A stretch of DNA of 64,000 nucleotides, taken from Ovis canadensis (taxonomy: Eukaryota > Chordata > Mammalia > Artiodactyla > Bovidae). The stretch lies in contig NC_091250.1 of NCBI RefSeq assembly GCF_042477335.2, positions 133,707,384-133,771,383 of the forward strand, read 5' to 3'. A program made the translations under genes and the position numbers. The notes under the pieces were generated by a model that saw nothing but the letters and a program-made list of their open reading frames with translations, searched no databases and had not been told where the DNA came from. Of this stretch, positions 38,101 to 45,500 are shown in pieces. Numbering within the stretch: position 1 is the stretch's first letter; the number at the start of each line of letters is the position of its first letter.

Positions 38101-40089
38101 CATGTTATCGGTAATGTGATTTCTTCTTTAAGAACTGCACAAATTTCACTAGACTACATAGGGATGGTTTATTTTTTCAATGGAATATAGAGAGTAATGA
38201 ACTTAAACTATGGAAATCTTTAATCCTAGGTATTATTGTCAAGGTTACATGGCCCACAAGGAGCGTTCTATTTCACTTCACATTCACCTGGTGAGCACAT
38301 CATTTGCTTACAATCTAATTCTACAAGGCTTGTGTCATTCGGAGGCAGTAAGCTGGTAAGTAAATGCCCTTGTGTCCTTGCAGATGAACAGTGTCAGCAT
38401 TAGTCGGGCGTGACAATGATATGCAGAACCATTATGCCCAGGCCGTATTAAACTCCTGCACCCAGATCTCAGCACAGCAACTAAAGAGGGAGCTGGAGAG
38501 CTTGGAAGGGGTTCAAAGCAGAGCCACAAAGTTGATTAAAGGGCTTGAAAAATGAGAACTGGGAGGGAAGGTTGAGAGAACTGTGATTATTCAGGCTTGA
38601 AAACAATTGAAGGCTGAAGGGTGAATTAATAATGGAATTTCAATCAATGAAACTCTTACACGGTAGATGGTGATTGGATATTTTCTAAAGGTTCGGAGGC
38701 ATCAGAAATTTAGTATGTAGAGAACCTTTTCCTGAGAGTAATCAAACTGTCTCAGGGCCAAAGGCATGTGCCCGGAAGTCTAGAGGACACAGCTCAGGAA
38801 GCTGCAGTTGCCCTTTCAGGGCGGCAGGTGCCACCTAACGCACGCTTGTGACAGTGAAAGACTCCCGAGGATAACGTGGGATGGAGCGGCGGCGAGGCGG
38901 AAAGAGAATGGAGTGTTTGCTCTCAGAAAGGTGGCGGGGGTTGCAGGGTGGAGGAAAAGGAGGGACTGGGGGGGGGGGCACAACGAGGGAAAAGCAGGAA
39001 ACGAGCGAGCCCCATGAAAGCGCGTTTCTTCCCTTTTACTGTGTCACAGCGGGTCCACTTAGATATTCGAGTCGGAGAACACGACCTTGATGCAGCCATT
39101 ACTCAAGCAAAGGACAAAGTCAATGAAGTCAGCTTCAAGCTTGAACATCTCATCGAGCAAATTGAGCAAATAGTCAAAGAACAGAACTATCAAAGGGTCA
39201 GTCTCCCTAATCAGCTTACACCCTCTCTTCCTGCCAGGAACAGAATTCTTGACTAAGCCCCCGAACCAGGGAAAGACTAAACTGCCTGTTTCCTGGGTTT
39301 CTCCAGGACTGCGTGGATGTGCAGGGTTGGTGGGGGTGCCCTTCTGCCGTCTGCTGGACCGTGAGCTCCTCTAGGAGAGGAGCTGCGGCTCGCTCGCCGC
39401 AGGGCTGTGAGCTCACAGATGAGTAAGTGAGGGCTTCCCACACACCCTGTGCATCGGCAGCATTGTTTTGCTCCTGAGACGTCGTGTGTCTCCCGGGCCA
39501 CTGCGCTCGGCGGACCCTGGCTGCACGTGGGCCTGAATCCACCCCCACTCACTAGCCTTCTGCTGTCTCTACGCTTCAGCTTCCTTATCCGGAAAATAAA
39601 ATGAGCAGTGCCCAGCTTAGCGTAAAGTAAGAACTGGAATGATAAAAAAAAAGTGTCGATCAGGTAACACACACTTTGATGCTAACAAATAAAACATGTA
39701 AAGTAACAGATCAAACACTTGATATTTACACCAAAATATGAAAGTATGTTTTATAAGGTTGACGCCTCCTCATCTTTGGCTAAAAACACACCTTAACTTA
39801 GAAAAATCAGACAGTGCTCTTTGGCATAAGACATTACCTGAGCGACATTAAGCACCTTGAATGTGTACAGTACCTTCCCCTCAAATTCATGCATGAGGCA
39901 CCTTAAGAAGCCTAACCTGCAGACTTCTCTTCTCTATAGGACCGTGAAGAAAAATTCCGAATGACCAGTGAAGACACAAACAGCAACGTCTTATGGTGGG
40001 CATTTACACAAACACTAATCTTTATCTCAGTTGGAATTTTCCAAATGAAGTCCCTTAAAGACTTCTTCATAGCTAAGAAACTTGTATAA
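14053..40089 (+). CDS. TMED11: TMED11, p24-family cargo receptor, five exons, 215 aa, intact
   Basis: p24/TMED proteins cycle between ER and Golgi in COPI and COPII vesicles and help select cargo. Joining 14053-14176, 25126-25226, 38230-38355, 39050-39196 and 39940-40089 gives one open frame of 215 residues, the usual size. Every junction is GT-AG and phases match (1,0,0,0). Residues 1-17 are a signal peptide. The GOLD domain starts [12 protein letters not shown] and has the expected cysteine pair (Cys29, Cys101) and an N-glycosylation site (Asn105). A coiled-coil stretch covers about 125-175, one membrane span about 183-203, and the cytosolic tail has FF (208-209, COPII binding) and a C-terminal KKLV (dilysine, COPI binding). 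Closest relative is TMED9 (same AKKLV end). The start is the ATG at 14053, just before the hydrophobic core. Human retains only the pseudogene TMED11P between SPON2 and RNF212; mouse has a coding Tmed11. The 11-kb first intron and 13-kb second intron are packed with repeats. Confidence 0.93.
14915..15095 (+). mobile_element. MIR SINE fragment
   Basis: MIR-like order of blocks: a Cys/solute-style tRNA-derived stretch, 'gggcaagctcctagcctctctg', then a 'gtgggataaaaaataacc' and 'tgatgaggac' tail. It is old and diverged. The rest of TMED11 intron 1 between 14177 and 15742 shows nothing else I can name. Confidence 0.5.
15743..15963 (+). repeat. 17-bp minisatellite, 13 units
   Basis: The 221 bp divide exactly into 13 copies of a 17-bp unit (type GAACAGCAACTTGGAGG), with three variant types carrying AACTTGGA, CCATGGA or ATATGGT. 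Because 17 is not a multiple of 3 and the unit has no stop, all three + frames stay open across it, producing several spurious overlapping open frames. Confidence 0.95.
15999..16190 (+). mobile_element. Bov-tA SINE, plus strand
   Basis: It has GATGGCTCAGCTGGTAAAGA at the head, GATCCCCTGGAGAAGGGAAA in the middle, and ends CGTCAGACACGACTGAGCGA plus CTTCAACTTTCACTTTC. It sits 35 bp after the 17-bp minisatellite. Confidence 0.92.
16263..16498 (+). mobile_element. CHR-type SINE with poly(A) tail, plus strand
   Basis: A tRNA-derived cetartiodactyl SINE starts GGGACTTCCCTGGTGGCGCA, runs through GATCCCACATGCCGCGGAGC and the 'cacagccaaacacaaaca' end, and closes in a run of 17 A. From 16500 to 18616 I see no gene and no repeat I can name. 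Confidence 0.85.
18617..18762 (+). mobile_element. BovB 3'-end fragment, plus strand
   Basis: It contains GGACGGCATCACTGACTCAG, ATGGACAGGGAGGCCTGGCA and the terminal GAGCGACTGAACTGAACCGA, the last 145 bp of BovB. The interval 18763-20506 shows only GC-rich intronic sequence with no recognisable element. Confidence 0.9.
20507..20715 (+). mobile_element. Bov-tA SINE, plus strand
   Basis: The head GGGCTTCCCTGGGGGCTCAG, the central AAGATCCCCTGGAGAAGGGC and the tail CTCAGAGTCGGGCACGATGC identify it. About 40 bp downstream (20752-20860) a weak MIR-like stretch follows. Confidence 0.9.
21131..21430 (-). mobile_element. BovB 3'-end fragment, minus strand
   Basis: It starts with the inverted 3' repeat CAGTTCAGTTCAGTTCAGTC and covers about 300 bp of the BovB 3' end, including CATCCATCGAGTCGGTGATG. 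Minus-strand translation shows [19 protein letters not shown], the C-terminus of BovB ORF2. Confidence 0.92.
22080..23345 (-). mobile_element. Old L1 3' region, minus strand
   Basis: The AT-rich + strand matches the antisense text of mammalian L1 3' regions, with 'ggtatctttggtgggaatagaattg', 'ttctggcttccatgttctgatgagaggcctgctg' and 'aatttctctctggctattttc' type blocks and long T runs. Subfamily not assignable by eye. Confidence 0.6.
23370..23590 (+). mobile_element. Bov-tA SINE, plus strand
   Basis: It includes GGTAAAGAACCTGGCTCCCA, GGAGGAGGAAATGGCAACCC and AGAGAGTCGGACACGACCGA. Between its end and 24587 I see no gene or named repeat. Confidence 0.92.
24588..25008 (-). mobile_element. BovB 3' segment, minus strand, next to TMED11 exon 2
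   Basis: It starts with the inverted BovB 3' end (GCTGTTCAGTTGCTCAGTTG). On the minus strand it translates into [20 protein letters not shown] and [17 protein letters not shown]. It ends 117 bp before TMED11 exon 2, so the exon's acceptor region lies just outside the insertion. Confidence 0.92.
25126..25226 (+). CDS. TMED11: TMED11 exon 2 (GOLD domain, residues 42-75)
   Basis: Acceptor AAACAG ends at 25125 and donor GTAAAA starts at 25227. After completing Gly42 the exon encodes [20 protein letters not shown] and [13 protein letters not shown], aligning with the TMED9-type strand 'QLWDKQ..FLPSTPGLGM'. The exon is too short and too interrupted in other frames to be noticed as an open frame on its own; the assignment rests on phase and family similarity. 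Confidence 0.9.
26298..26505 (-). mobile_element. Bov-tA SINE, minus strand
   Basis: It shows the inverted tail (TTAGATGCTCAGTCGTATCT) and an inverted head with GGAATCGAACCCGAGTCTCC. It faces a + strand Bov-tA only about a dozen bases away. The preceding 25227-26297 is intron with no recognisable feature. Confidence 0.92.
26517..26716 (+). mobile_element. Bov-tA SINE, plus strand
   Basis: It contains GAGTTCGATCCCTGGGTCGG, GGAGAAGGAAAATGGCAACC and AGAGTCTGACACGACTGAGC. With the previous element it forms a 200-bp inverted repeat with a tiny spacer. Confidence 0.92.
26818..27085 (-). mobile_element. Bov-A2 SINE (two Bov-A monomers), minus strand
   Basis: Two successive inverted Bov-A units (26818-26947 and 26950-27085) each contain the CTCAGT..TGTCC and CAGGCAAGA..CTGGAGTGGG blocks, joined by a GAAAGTGAAAAGTGAAAG linker. 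This dimer structure defines Bov-A2. Confidence 0.85.
27100..28518 (+). mobile_element. BovB LINE, 5'-truncated, plus strand
   Basis: About 1.4 kb of BovB ORF2 and 3' end. Pieces include [39 protein letters not shown] and [11 protein letters not shown], with the catalytic box degraded to YTDD. The frame is broken in several places. It ends GAGTGACTGAACTGAACTGA. Confidence 0.93.
28650..28800 (-). mobile_element. MIR SINE fragment, minus strand
   Basis: The + strand reads 'ttttgtagaagggaaactgaggtcctgagaggtgaaatgacc', the antisense-orientation MIR core. Between 28800 and about 29170 I recognise nothing definite. Confidence 0.55.
29170..32863 (-). mobile_element. L1 LINE (old, L1M-like), minus strand, interrupted by BovB
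   Basis: The + strand follows the antisense text of an L1 3' UTR and ORF2 for several kb, for example 'ggttgtacatctacacgtgtgacgaatgtg', 'tctgtatgtcttctttggtgtgttgtctattcagatctttt' and 'tttctcccagtctgtggctcgtcttgac'. It is split at 29488-30098 by one BovB and at 32864 by another, beyond which the L1 continues. Confidence 0.75.
29488..30098 (+). mobile_element. BovB 3' segment, plus strand, inserted in L1
   Basis: An open stretch translates to [20 protein letters not shown] and [20 protein letters not shown], typical of the BovB ORF2 C-terminus, and it ends ACTGAACTGAACTGAGCTGA. The flanking L1 text resumes directly with 'tctccatagttatgcctttc'. Confidence 0.92.
32864..33714 (-). mobile_element. 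BovB 3' half, minus strand, with target-site duplication in L1
   Basis: A single 278-codon minus-strand frame (32879-33715) covers the end of the reverse transcriptase and the C-terminal region, without a stop; the catalytic box reads YVDD. The element is flanked by TGATTTC at 32857-32863 and 33715-33721, the duplicated target within the L1, so this is a simple retrotransposition event of a fairly young, 5'-truncated copy. Confidence 0.93.
33715..37400 (-). mobile_element. Continuation of minus-strand L1 sequence, at least two nested L1s
   Basis: Antisense L1 ORF2-type text resumes after the BovB and runs with breaks to about 37400. A second L1 3' region is nested at about 33935-34640 ('tccatccatgttgtagcacacgtagg', 'gaatggacatctgagttgcttccac'). 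At 34740-35090 there is a GC-richer insert I cannot name. From 35095 'tgttttccttgactcatgagc' and 'ggcccaggatgtggtctgtcttggtgag' are L1 endonuclease/RT antisense. 36440-37400 again resembles an L1 3' UTR. Boundaries are approximate. Confidence 0.6.
38230..38355 (+). CDS. TMED11: TMED11 exon 3 (GOLD domain, residues 76-117)
   Basis: Acceptor CCTAG ends at 38229 and donor GTAAGT starts at 38356; 42 codons, phase 0 at both ends. It encodes [20 protein letters not shown], then [20 protein letters not shown] and KL, matching the TMED 'FTSHTPGDHQICLHSNST' region, with the second GOLD cysteine and an N-glycosylation sequon. Its 5' flank 37400-38229 is AT-rich with no named repeat. Confidence 0.92.
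38470..38720 (+). mobile_element. Ancient CR1/L3 LINE fragment
   Basis: The stretch 'gagctggagagcttggaaggggttcaaagcagagccac' followed by 'aagttgattaaagggcttga' and 'gggagggaaggttgag' matches the 3' portion of L3/CR1 elements shared by amniotes. It starts about 115 bp after TMED11 exon 3. Confidence 0.6.
39050..39196 (+). CDS. TMED11: TMED11 exon 4 (coiled-coil region, residues 118-166)
   Basis: Acceptor GTCACAG ends at 39049 and donor GTCAGT starts at 39197; 49 codons, phase 0. It encodes [20 protein letters not shown] and [20 protein letters not shown], the conserved linker and coiled coil of p24 proteins. Confidence 0.95.
39940..40089 (+). CDS. TMED11: TMED11 exon 5 (membrane span, sorting tail, stop)
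   Basis: Acceptor CTATAG ends at 39939 and the stop is TAA at 40087-40089. It encodes [20 protein letters not shown], a hydrophobic span and the tail [12 protein letters not shown] with FF and KKxx sorting signals. The AATAAA at 40103-40108 lies only 14 bp after the stop; a second, overlapping the motif TTAATAAAAT, is at about 40149. Confidence 0.96.
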   Translation, partial: DREEKFRMTSEDTNSNVLWWAFTQTLIFISVGIFQMKSLKDFFIAKKLV

Positions 40090-40102
40090 AAATGAATTAA
40101 AA

Positions 40103-40108
40103 AATAAA
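40103..40108 (+). terminator. TMED11: TMED11 polyadenylation signal AATAAA
   Basis: A canonical hexamer lies just after the stop codon, with another AATAAA about 45 bp further on. Either could be used; the second gives a more usual 3' UTR length. Confidence 0.6.
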
Positions 40109-40255
40109 GGCAAATAATTACCTTCTACCTTGCACGATGTTTGAGTTAATAAAATATATTCATAAGTGTCATTATTTTCTGATTTCAAAGGCATCTAAGG
40201 TTGGAATTGATGTTATAGCATTGTAACACTGATAAAATGTCCAACTGTCAAGTAC

Positions 40256-40660
40256 GAATGTCAGAGTTGGACTACAAAGAAGGCTGAGTGCTGAAGAATT
40301 GATGCTTTCGAACTGTGGTGTTGGAGAAGACTCTTGAGAGTCCCTTGGACAGCAAGGAGATCAAACCAGTCCATCCTAAAGGAGATCAGCCCTGAATATT
40401 CAGTGGAAAGACTGATGCTGAAGCTGAAGCTCCACTACTTTGGCCACCTGAAGTGAAGAGCCGACTCACTGGAAGCCTCTGAGGTTGGGAAAGACTGAAG
40501 GCAGGAGAAGGGGACAACAGTGGATGAGATGGTTGGATGGCATCACCGACTCCATGGACACGAGTTTGAACAAGCTCTGGGAGTTGGTGAAGGTCAGGGA
40601 AGCCTGGGGTGCTGCAGGCCATGGGGTCACAGCGTCCAGACACGACCACAGACTAGACAA
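40256..40660 (+). mobile_element. BovB 3' segment, plus strand
   Basis: It begins in the BovB ORF2 C-terminal region (GTCAGAGTTGGACTACAAAG), continues through GATGAGATGGTTGGATGGCA and ends near CCAGACACGACCACAGACTA. It lies about 165 bp downstream of the TMED11 stop. Confidence 0.9.
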
Positions 40661-40741
40661 CAGCAGTGGTAGAATGTCACTCTAACAGCAGCTTCTGAGC
40701 TTGACAGAATGAACACACAATCCTGCTCTTAAATCTGGACT

Positions 40742-41045
40742 AGACCAGCCCTGTCCAACAGAAATAAAACGTGAGCCACATACGGAAATTTAAATTTTTC
40801 TGGTTGCCACATTGAACAAGGTTTTTAGAGAGTAAAATTAACCCTAGTGACATGTACTTACCCAACACATCACCATTTTAACATGTAATCAATACAAAAT
40901 TACTAACGAGATAGTTTGCTTTTCTTTCTTGATAAGAAGTCTTGGAAACTCAGGTGTATTTTGCAATCAAAGCACATCTGAACTTGGACCCAGTCCCATT
41001 TCAAGGTCCAATGGCCACAGGACGCTCCTAGCTGCAGCCTGGGGT
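40742..41045. mobile_element. Probable fossil DNA transposon (MER-type)
   Basis: The left edge 'ccagccctgtccaacagaaataaaacgtgagccacata' and the internal 'taacatgtaatcaatacaaaattactaac' resemble a common non-autonomous mammalian DNA transposon. I cannot name the family with certainty. Confidence 0.4.
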
Positions 41046-41284
41046 ACATATTTTCCCTAACGCACTCCAGAGTCATCCCGAATCGCTGAGTCTTCCTGTT
41101 TCCCTGAACGCCACTTTGCTCCTTTTGCACAGAGTCTTCCTCTGAACTAAGTTTGCTCTGCAGGTCCTACCTGATCCCCCTCCACCTGAATCAGGGCGAT
41201 CGAAACAGCTCTTCCACGGAGAGCTTGGGGCATTCCATGAGGCGTGAAACAATATGAAGGTAGCTCCCCTTCATTTTCTCTAAT

Positions 41285-41390
41285 TTTCTTTTTCCTTTGG
41301 ACTGCACAGGATGTGGAATCTTGGTTCCACATCACCTGCACCGGAAGCCCAGAGTCGCAACCACTAGATGCTCAGGGAAGTCCTTCTCTA
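41285..41390 (-). mobile_element. CHR-type SINE fragment, minus strand
   Basis: It reads 'tttggactgcacaggatgtggaatcttggttccac' and 'cagagtcgcaaccactagatgctcagggaagtcc', the inverted form of the CHR SINE head and body. It lies about 750 bp upstream of the RNF212 CpG-rich region. Confidence 0.65.
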
Positions 41391-42135
41391 ACTTCTAATT
41401 ACAAGTCCTTTAGAAACTACAAAAAATAGAACAGTCCTTTCCACCAGCTTGCCTGTCTCTTTGTAAACGGGAAACAATCTTCTCTAGGTCAAGACTTTTC
41501 ATATGCTCACGCCAGAGGCAAGCAAGGCCCTGGCTCCGCCTGGCCCACCTTTGCCATGTGACCGGGTCAGCTGGTCCTGGGCCCCAGTGACACCCCACCC
41601 TAATCCACCAAGCCCTCCTGGCACCCCGTCCTGGCCCACCGATCTCCTAGAACCCCACCCCAGGGTTTCCCGCCCCTCCACCTCCTGTTCCTCTGACCCC
41701 ACTGGTCCCCCATGGCCCAGGGCCCCTTCGTCTCCCACCTCCAGTCTGCAGCCCTGCAGGCCCCTCACCCTTCCCCACCACCACCACAGAACAGGGGCCT
41801 CCTGGCCGGTCAGCCCAGCGCAGTGCGCTCAAGGCTGGCAGACGTCCTGCCCCCTGTGGCCACCTCCACCCTTCGCCCGGGCACTGCCTTCTGTGAGGCC
41901 GCGGCCCCCGGGAGGGTCCCTGAGACTCGGCGGCCTCGGCGCACCCACCTCGGCGCCGCCCGGGGGTCCACGCGGGTCCGGGAGTACCACGCGCTGCAGC
42001 GCTGGAGCGAGTGCGGCCGGGAACGCCTAAACGTTCCAGCTCCCTGACGTCCGGCCGAGACCACCCGCAGACGCGGCAAAGTGTAATCCTCCCCCCGAGC
42101 CCCGTCCCTTCCTGCCTTGGTACCTTCCGCGCGCC

Positions 42136-42172
42136 TTTTGGCGGGAGCGGCAGGCCCTGGCGCGCAGGCGCG
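42136..42172 (+). promoter_or_regulatory. RNF212: RNF212 promoter: E2F/E2F6-type site and NRF1-like site
   Basis: TTTTGGCGGGAG at 42136-42147 contains GGCGGGA (reverse TCCCGCC), the E2F/E2F6 core. CGCGCAGGCGCG at 42161-42172 is one base from the NRF1 consensus. The region is TATA-less and CpG-dense (about 41860-42990), as expected for a CpG-island promoter. Site identity is by motif only. Confidence 0.5.
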
Positions 42173-42209
42173 GAGTCACGCCCTCGGGCCAGGCTCAGAT
42201 CCCGCGCGC

Positions 42210-42462
42210 GGTTCTCGCGCGGCTCTCTCGCAGGTCTCGCGTGGCTCTCGCGCGGCTCTGGCGCAGGTCTCGCGCGGCTCTCGTGCAGGTCTCGCGCGGC
42301 TCTCGCGCCGGTCTCGCGTGGCTCTCGCGCGGCTCTCGTGCAGGTCTCGCGCGGCTCTCGCGCCGGTCTCGCGCGGCTCTCGCGCCGGTCTCGCGCGGCT
42401 CTCGCGCGGCTCTCGCGCAGGTCTCGCGCGGCTCTCGCGCGGCTCTCGCGCAGGTCTCGCGC
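42210..42462 (+). repeat. TCTCGCGC minisatellite, 11-bp unit, about 23 copies, in RNF212 promoter/5' UTR
   Basis: The 253 bp consist of alternating GGCTCTCGCGC(A/C) and GGTCTCGCGC units averaging exactly 11 bp, about 23 in all, with variants such as CTCTCTCGCA, CTCTGGCGCA and CTCTCGTGCA. Each unit carries TCTCGCGC, close to half of the palindromic TCTCGCGAGA promoter element. The array ends 26 bp before the RNF212 start codon. The absence of stops creates long Arg/Ser/Ala-rich frames on both strands. Confidence 0.95.
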
Positions 42463-42488
42463 GGCGGCGGCGCGGCCCTGGGCCCGAC

Positions 42489-42597
42489 ATGGCCAGCTGG
42501 GTGTTCTGTAACCGCTGCTTCCAGCCGCCCCGGGCGACGTCGAGCTTCAGCCTGACCAGCTGCGGCCACGTGTACTGTGACGCGTGCCTGCGCAAAG
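42489..42597 (+). CDS. RNF212: RNF212 exon 1 (first half of RING finger)
   Basis: It encodes [20 protein letters not shown] and [16 protein letters not shown] and ends one base into Gly37 at a GTCAGG donor. A CACGTG E-box lies inside it at 42567-42572. The 2.3-kb intron that follows (42598-44863) is GC-rich, with no recognised element beyond poly-G runs. Confidence 0.95.
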
Positions 42598-45500
42598 GTC
42601 AGGGCGGGGCGGGCGGCGCTGCCGGCGGCCGGGCCCCGGGGCGGCGGCCTCTCGGGGCGGCGGCGCCCTGAGGAGGCGCCCTGGGGCGGGCGCGAGGGCC
42701 TCCGGAGCCGCGCTTCCTGGGGGAGCGCTGGCGGCGCCGGGCGGGGCCTCCGGGCTGGGGCAGCCTCGGCACCACCTGCCGCCTGGAGCCCGGCGGGCGA
42801 GGGGCGGGAAGCGGGGTCCGCAGAGGAGACGGGGGAGTGAGGCCCGGAGCCGGCGCGGGGGGACCCCGGGCGGGCCGCGGGGGGACCGGCCGCCACCGCA
42901 GCCCCGCGCGCCCAGCGCCCGCGCGCCTCTGGCGCCACCTGGACAGACGTTCTCTGTCTCTGAGGTGCTTCTGTTGACCTAGAGGGCTCAGGCAGGAGGA
43001 AAGCCCAAACGAGCACGCAGTGAGCTCTCTCAGGGTGACGGGCCTGCGGTGCCAGCTCGAAGACCCTCTGGCGGAAGTGGCGCCCGTCTCCGTGGGCAGC
43101 CCTGAGCAGGGCGTCCGGCCGGCGCCGGGCTCGCCCCGCACGCCGCCCCGCGCGGGCCCGCGTCTGGCCCTGTCCTTCAGGACCCTGGGCGCACGCTTGC
43201 CCCTCGCGCCCCTGCCCCAGCGCGCCTGCTCGGCCCGGCGTGTTTCCCAGCTCGCTGCTTCCCTCGCGCTCCTCCGGCCTCTGTCTGCCGTGGTGGTGCC
43301 ACAGGTGCGCTGGTGCTGGGCTCGCAGGTTCTGGGGTTCGGGGTGCCACAGGCGCGTGCCCAGGTGCGCTGGCCGAGTCTGGATCCTGGCAGACGAGGGG
43401 GCAGGCAGCACTCTGGGAGGAAGCGGAGCCCAGCACAGGGAGGTGTGTCCGAGCAGGGCAGCCACCAGGGCAGGACAGAAGCAGGGCTCATGTTGGGCAG
43501 ACGAGTCTGGGCGGCAGCTGGCCGGACTGGGGGTGAGGCTCCCCTGGCCATCCAGAGTGCCAGGGGAGATAGCAGGTTTGAGGCAAGGCTCAGGACCTCA
43601 CGGTGTGGAACAGAGGTGCCAGGGACCGCCGTGCAGGGAGACCGCAAAGGGCTGTGAGTGCACAAGGGTCTGGTGGTCCAGACAGTGGAGGGCTGTGGGG
43701 AGGGGACTGCAGGGGCCGGAGTGAGGGGGGGCCGGAGGCAGGAGAACCACACGCCTGTTCTCACCTGGGGAAGAGCCTTTCCTAAAGAAGCTGGGTGAGG
43801 GCCGGAGGAGGCTGGGGTGGGGAGAGACCGCCAAAATGTCAAACCAGGTCGCCCAGGGCAGTCAGGGCGCCGGCCTTGGTGTGAGGATTACCTGCCTAAG
43901 TGCCCTGCGGAGAGGAGAGAGGGGCTGGCTGGGTGCTGGGAGGAGAGAGGGAGGGCTGGGTGGAGCTTAGGGGGTCTGTGGGAGGGCAAGAGCCCTCTTG
44001 GAGGCAGTGGGTGGGAGAGGAGGTGAGCCCTCCCTTGGAAGACTAGGCCTGGGATGGGGAAGGGGAGGCGTCCCCTAAGACACAGGAAAGGGGCCGAGCC
44101 CATCAGCCCTGGTGTGGGCAGGGGGAGCGAGGCACGCCTAATGGGGCCTCTTTCTCAGGCGATGACTGTGGAGGGGACAGCCCTGGGACTGGGCCGTTGA
44201 TGCTCCCTAGGAGGACCTGGGCCAGTCGGGTGTAGATGCCTCGCCTCCGAGCTGCCTGGTGGAGAAACCAAGATCAGAGGCTGTGAGGACCGGGCAGGGC
44301 CAGAGAGGAGCTGGAAGCGAGGGAGCTGAGGAGCCACCGCTGCGGGGTCCAGGGCCAGGCGGTGGAGGAGGGGCAGGGGGAGTGGGTGGGAGGAGGCTGA
44401 GCACGGGCGGGGCGGCGGGGTGGCCGGCGGTCCAGCCGCCTCGACTCTCAGCTCCCAGTGCGGCCTGGCCCTCACAGGAGTGCTGCTGCCAAGGCCGAGG
44501 GGAGAGCAGAACCCTGGAACTGTCAGGTGGGGGGGGGGGGAGCTTTCATTTTGTAGTGTTTAAAATTTTCAGCTAAGTTATCCCCATTTTATTCCCATAA
44601 AATATGCTTGTGGGAGATAATCTGGGCTGAGCTAAGATTAAGTGTTGTTGATCTGTGTGACCACTGTTTGGAGCATATTTGGAAAATAAGAAAAAACGAA
44701 TTGTTAGTGTATAATTCTTTTCCAACTATGTGCATGCCCCCAGGCTTGTCCACGGTAAGGCCTGTAATCCTGTACACTTACGAGAAACACTGTAATTTAA
44801 GGTCTGCATTTGTGTGTGTTTAAAGGTACTATTCACTATAATCGAGTTTGCTTTCTTTTGTAGGTGAAAGGGATGAATGTTTGATTTGTAAAGTTGCTTG
44901 TCGTACAGTTCTACTTTCGAAACATGTGAGTTGAAGTCTGTAGTGTGTTAATGTTAATCGGTGGTTTTTTCTAAGTGTGACGTTCAATTTTTATTCAGTT
45001 GTGGTGTCTACAACTTTTGTCGATTTGCGTGGTGTGCTAGGAGATCGCGGAGACTTTCTGTATAAAGTCCACTAGTGGTTCTGAATCCCTCACACAGCTG
45101 TCTCCTCACCAGAGCCCGTGCACTGCTGGGGACAGGCGTGGGGCGCCGGCCCCTGCAGCTCCTCATGGTGGTGGGGTTGGTCTCCCTGGGGTCCATTCTA
45201 GTTAAGAGGGTCGAGGGAGTAAAGTTGATCCCTTCAAGTTTAGGTCCCAAGATGTGTATTTGATCTGATGTTTAATCTGTAAAAGTTCTTTTTCTGATTA
45301 CAAACATAAAATTACCTCAAACCTCAAACATAACAGAAAACCATAACAGAATGTGAAAGTCCCCAACTCCTGCTTCCCAAGGACAACAAGCAGGAGTGTG
45401 GGCCCTGCTCGGGGTGTCGGTGGGACTTTGACAAAGTGGTGCTTCGCAGTTGGCGCTACACGTCCCGGAGTGCGCACTCGCATTCTCTGAAGATGGCTCC

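Noticed and set aside
42195-43436. 413-codon minus-strand frame and several + strand Arg/Ser/Ala-rich frames
   Set aside because: They arise from the 11-bp TCTCGCGC array and the CpG island; they overlap RNF212 exon 1 and its promoter and resemble no known family.
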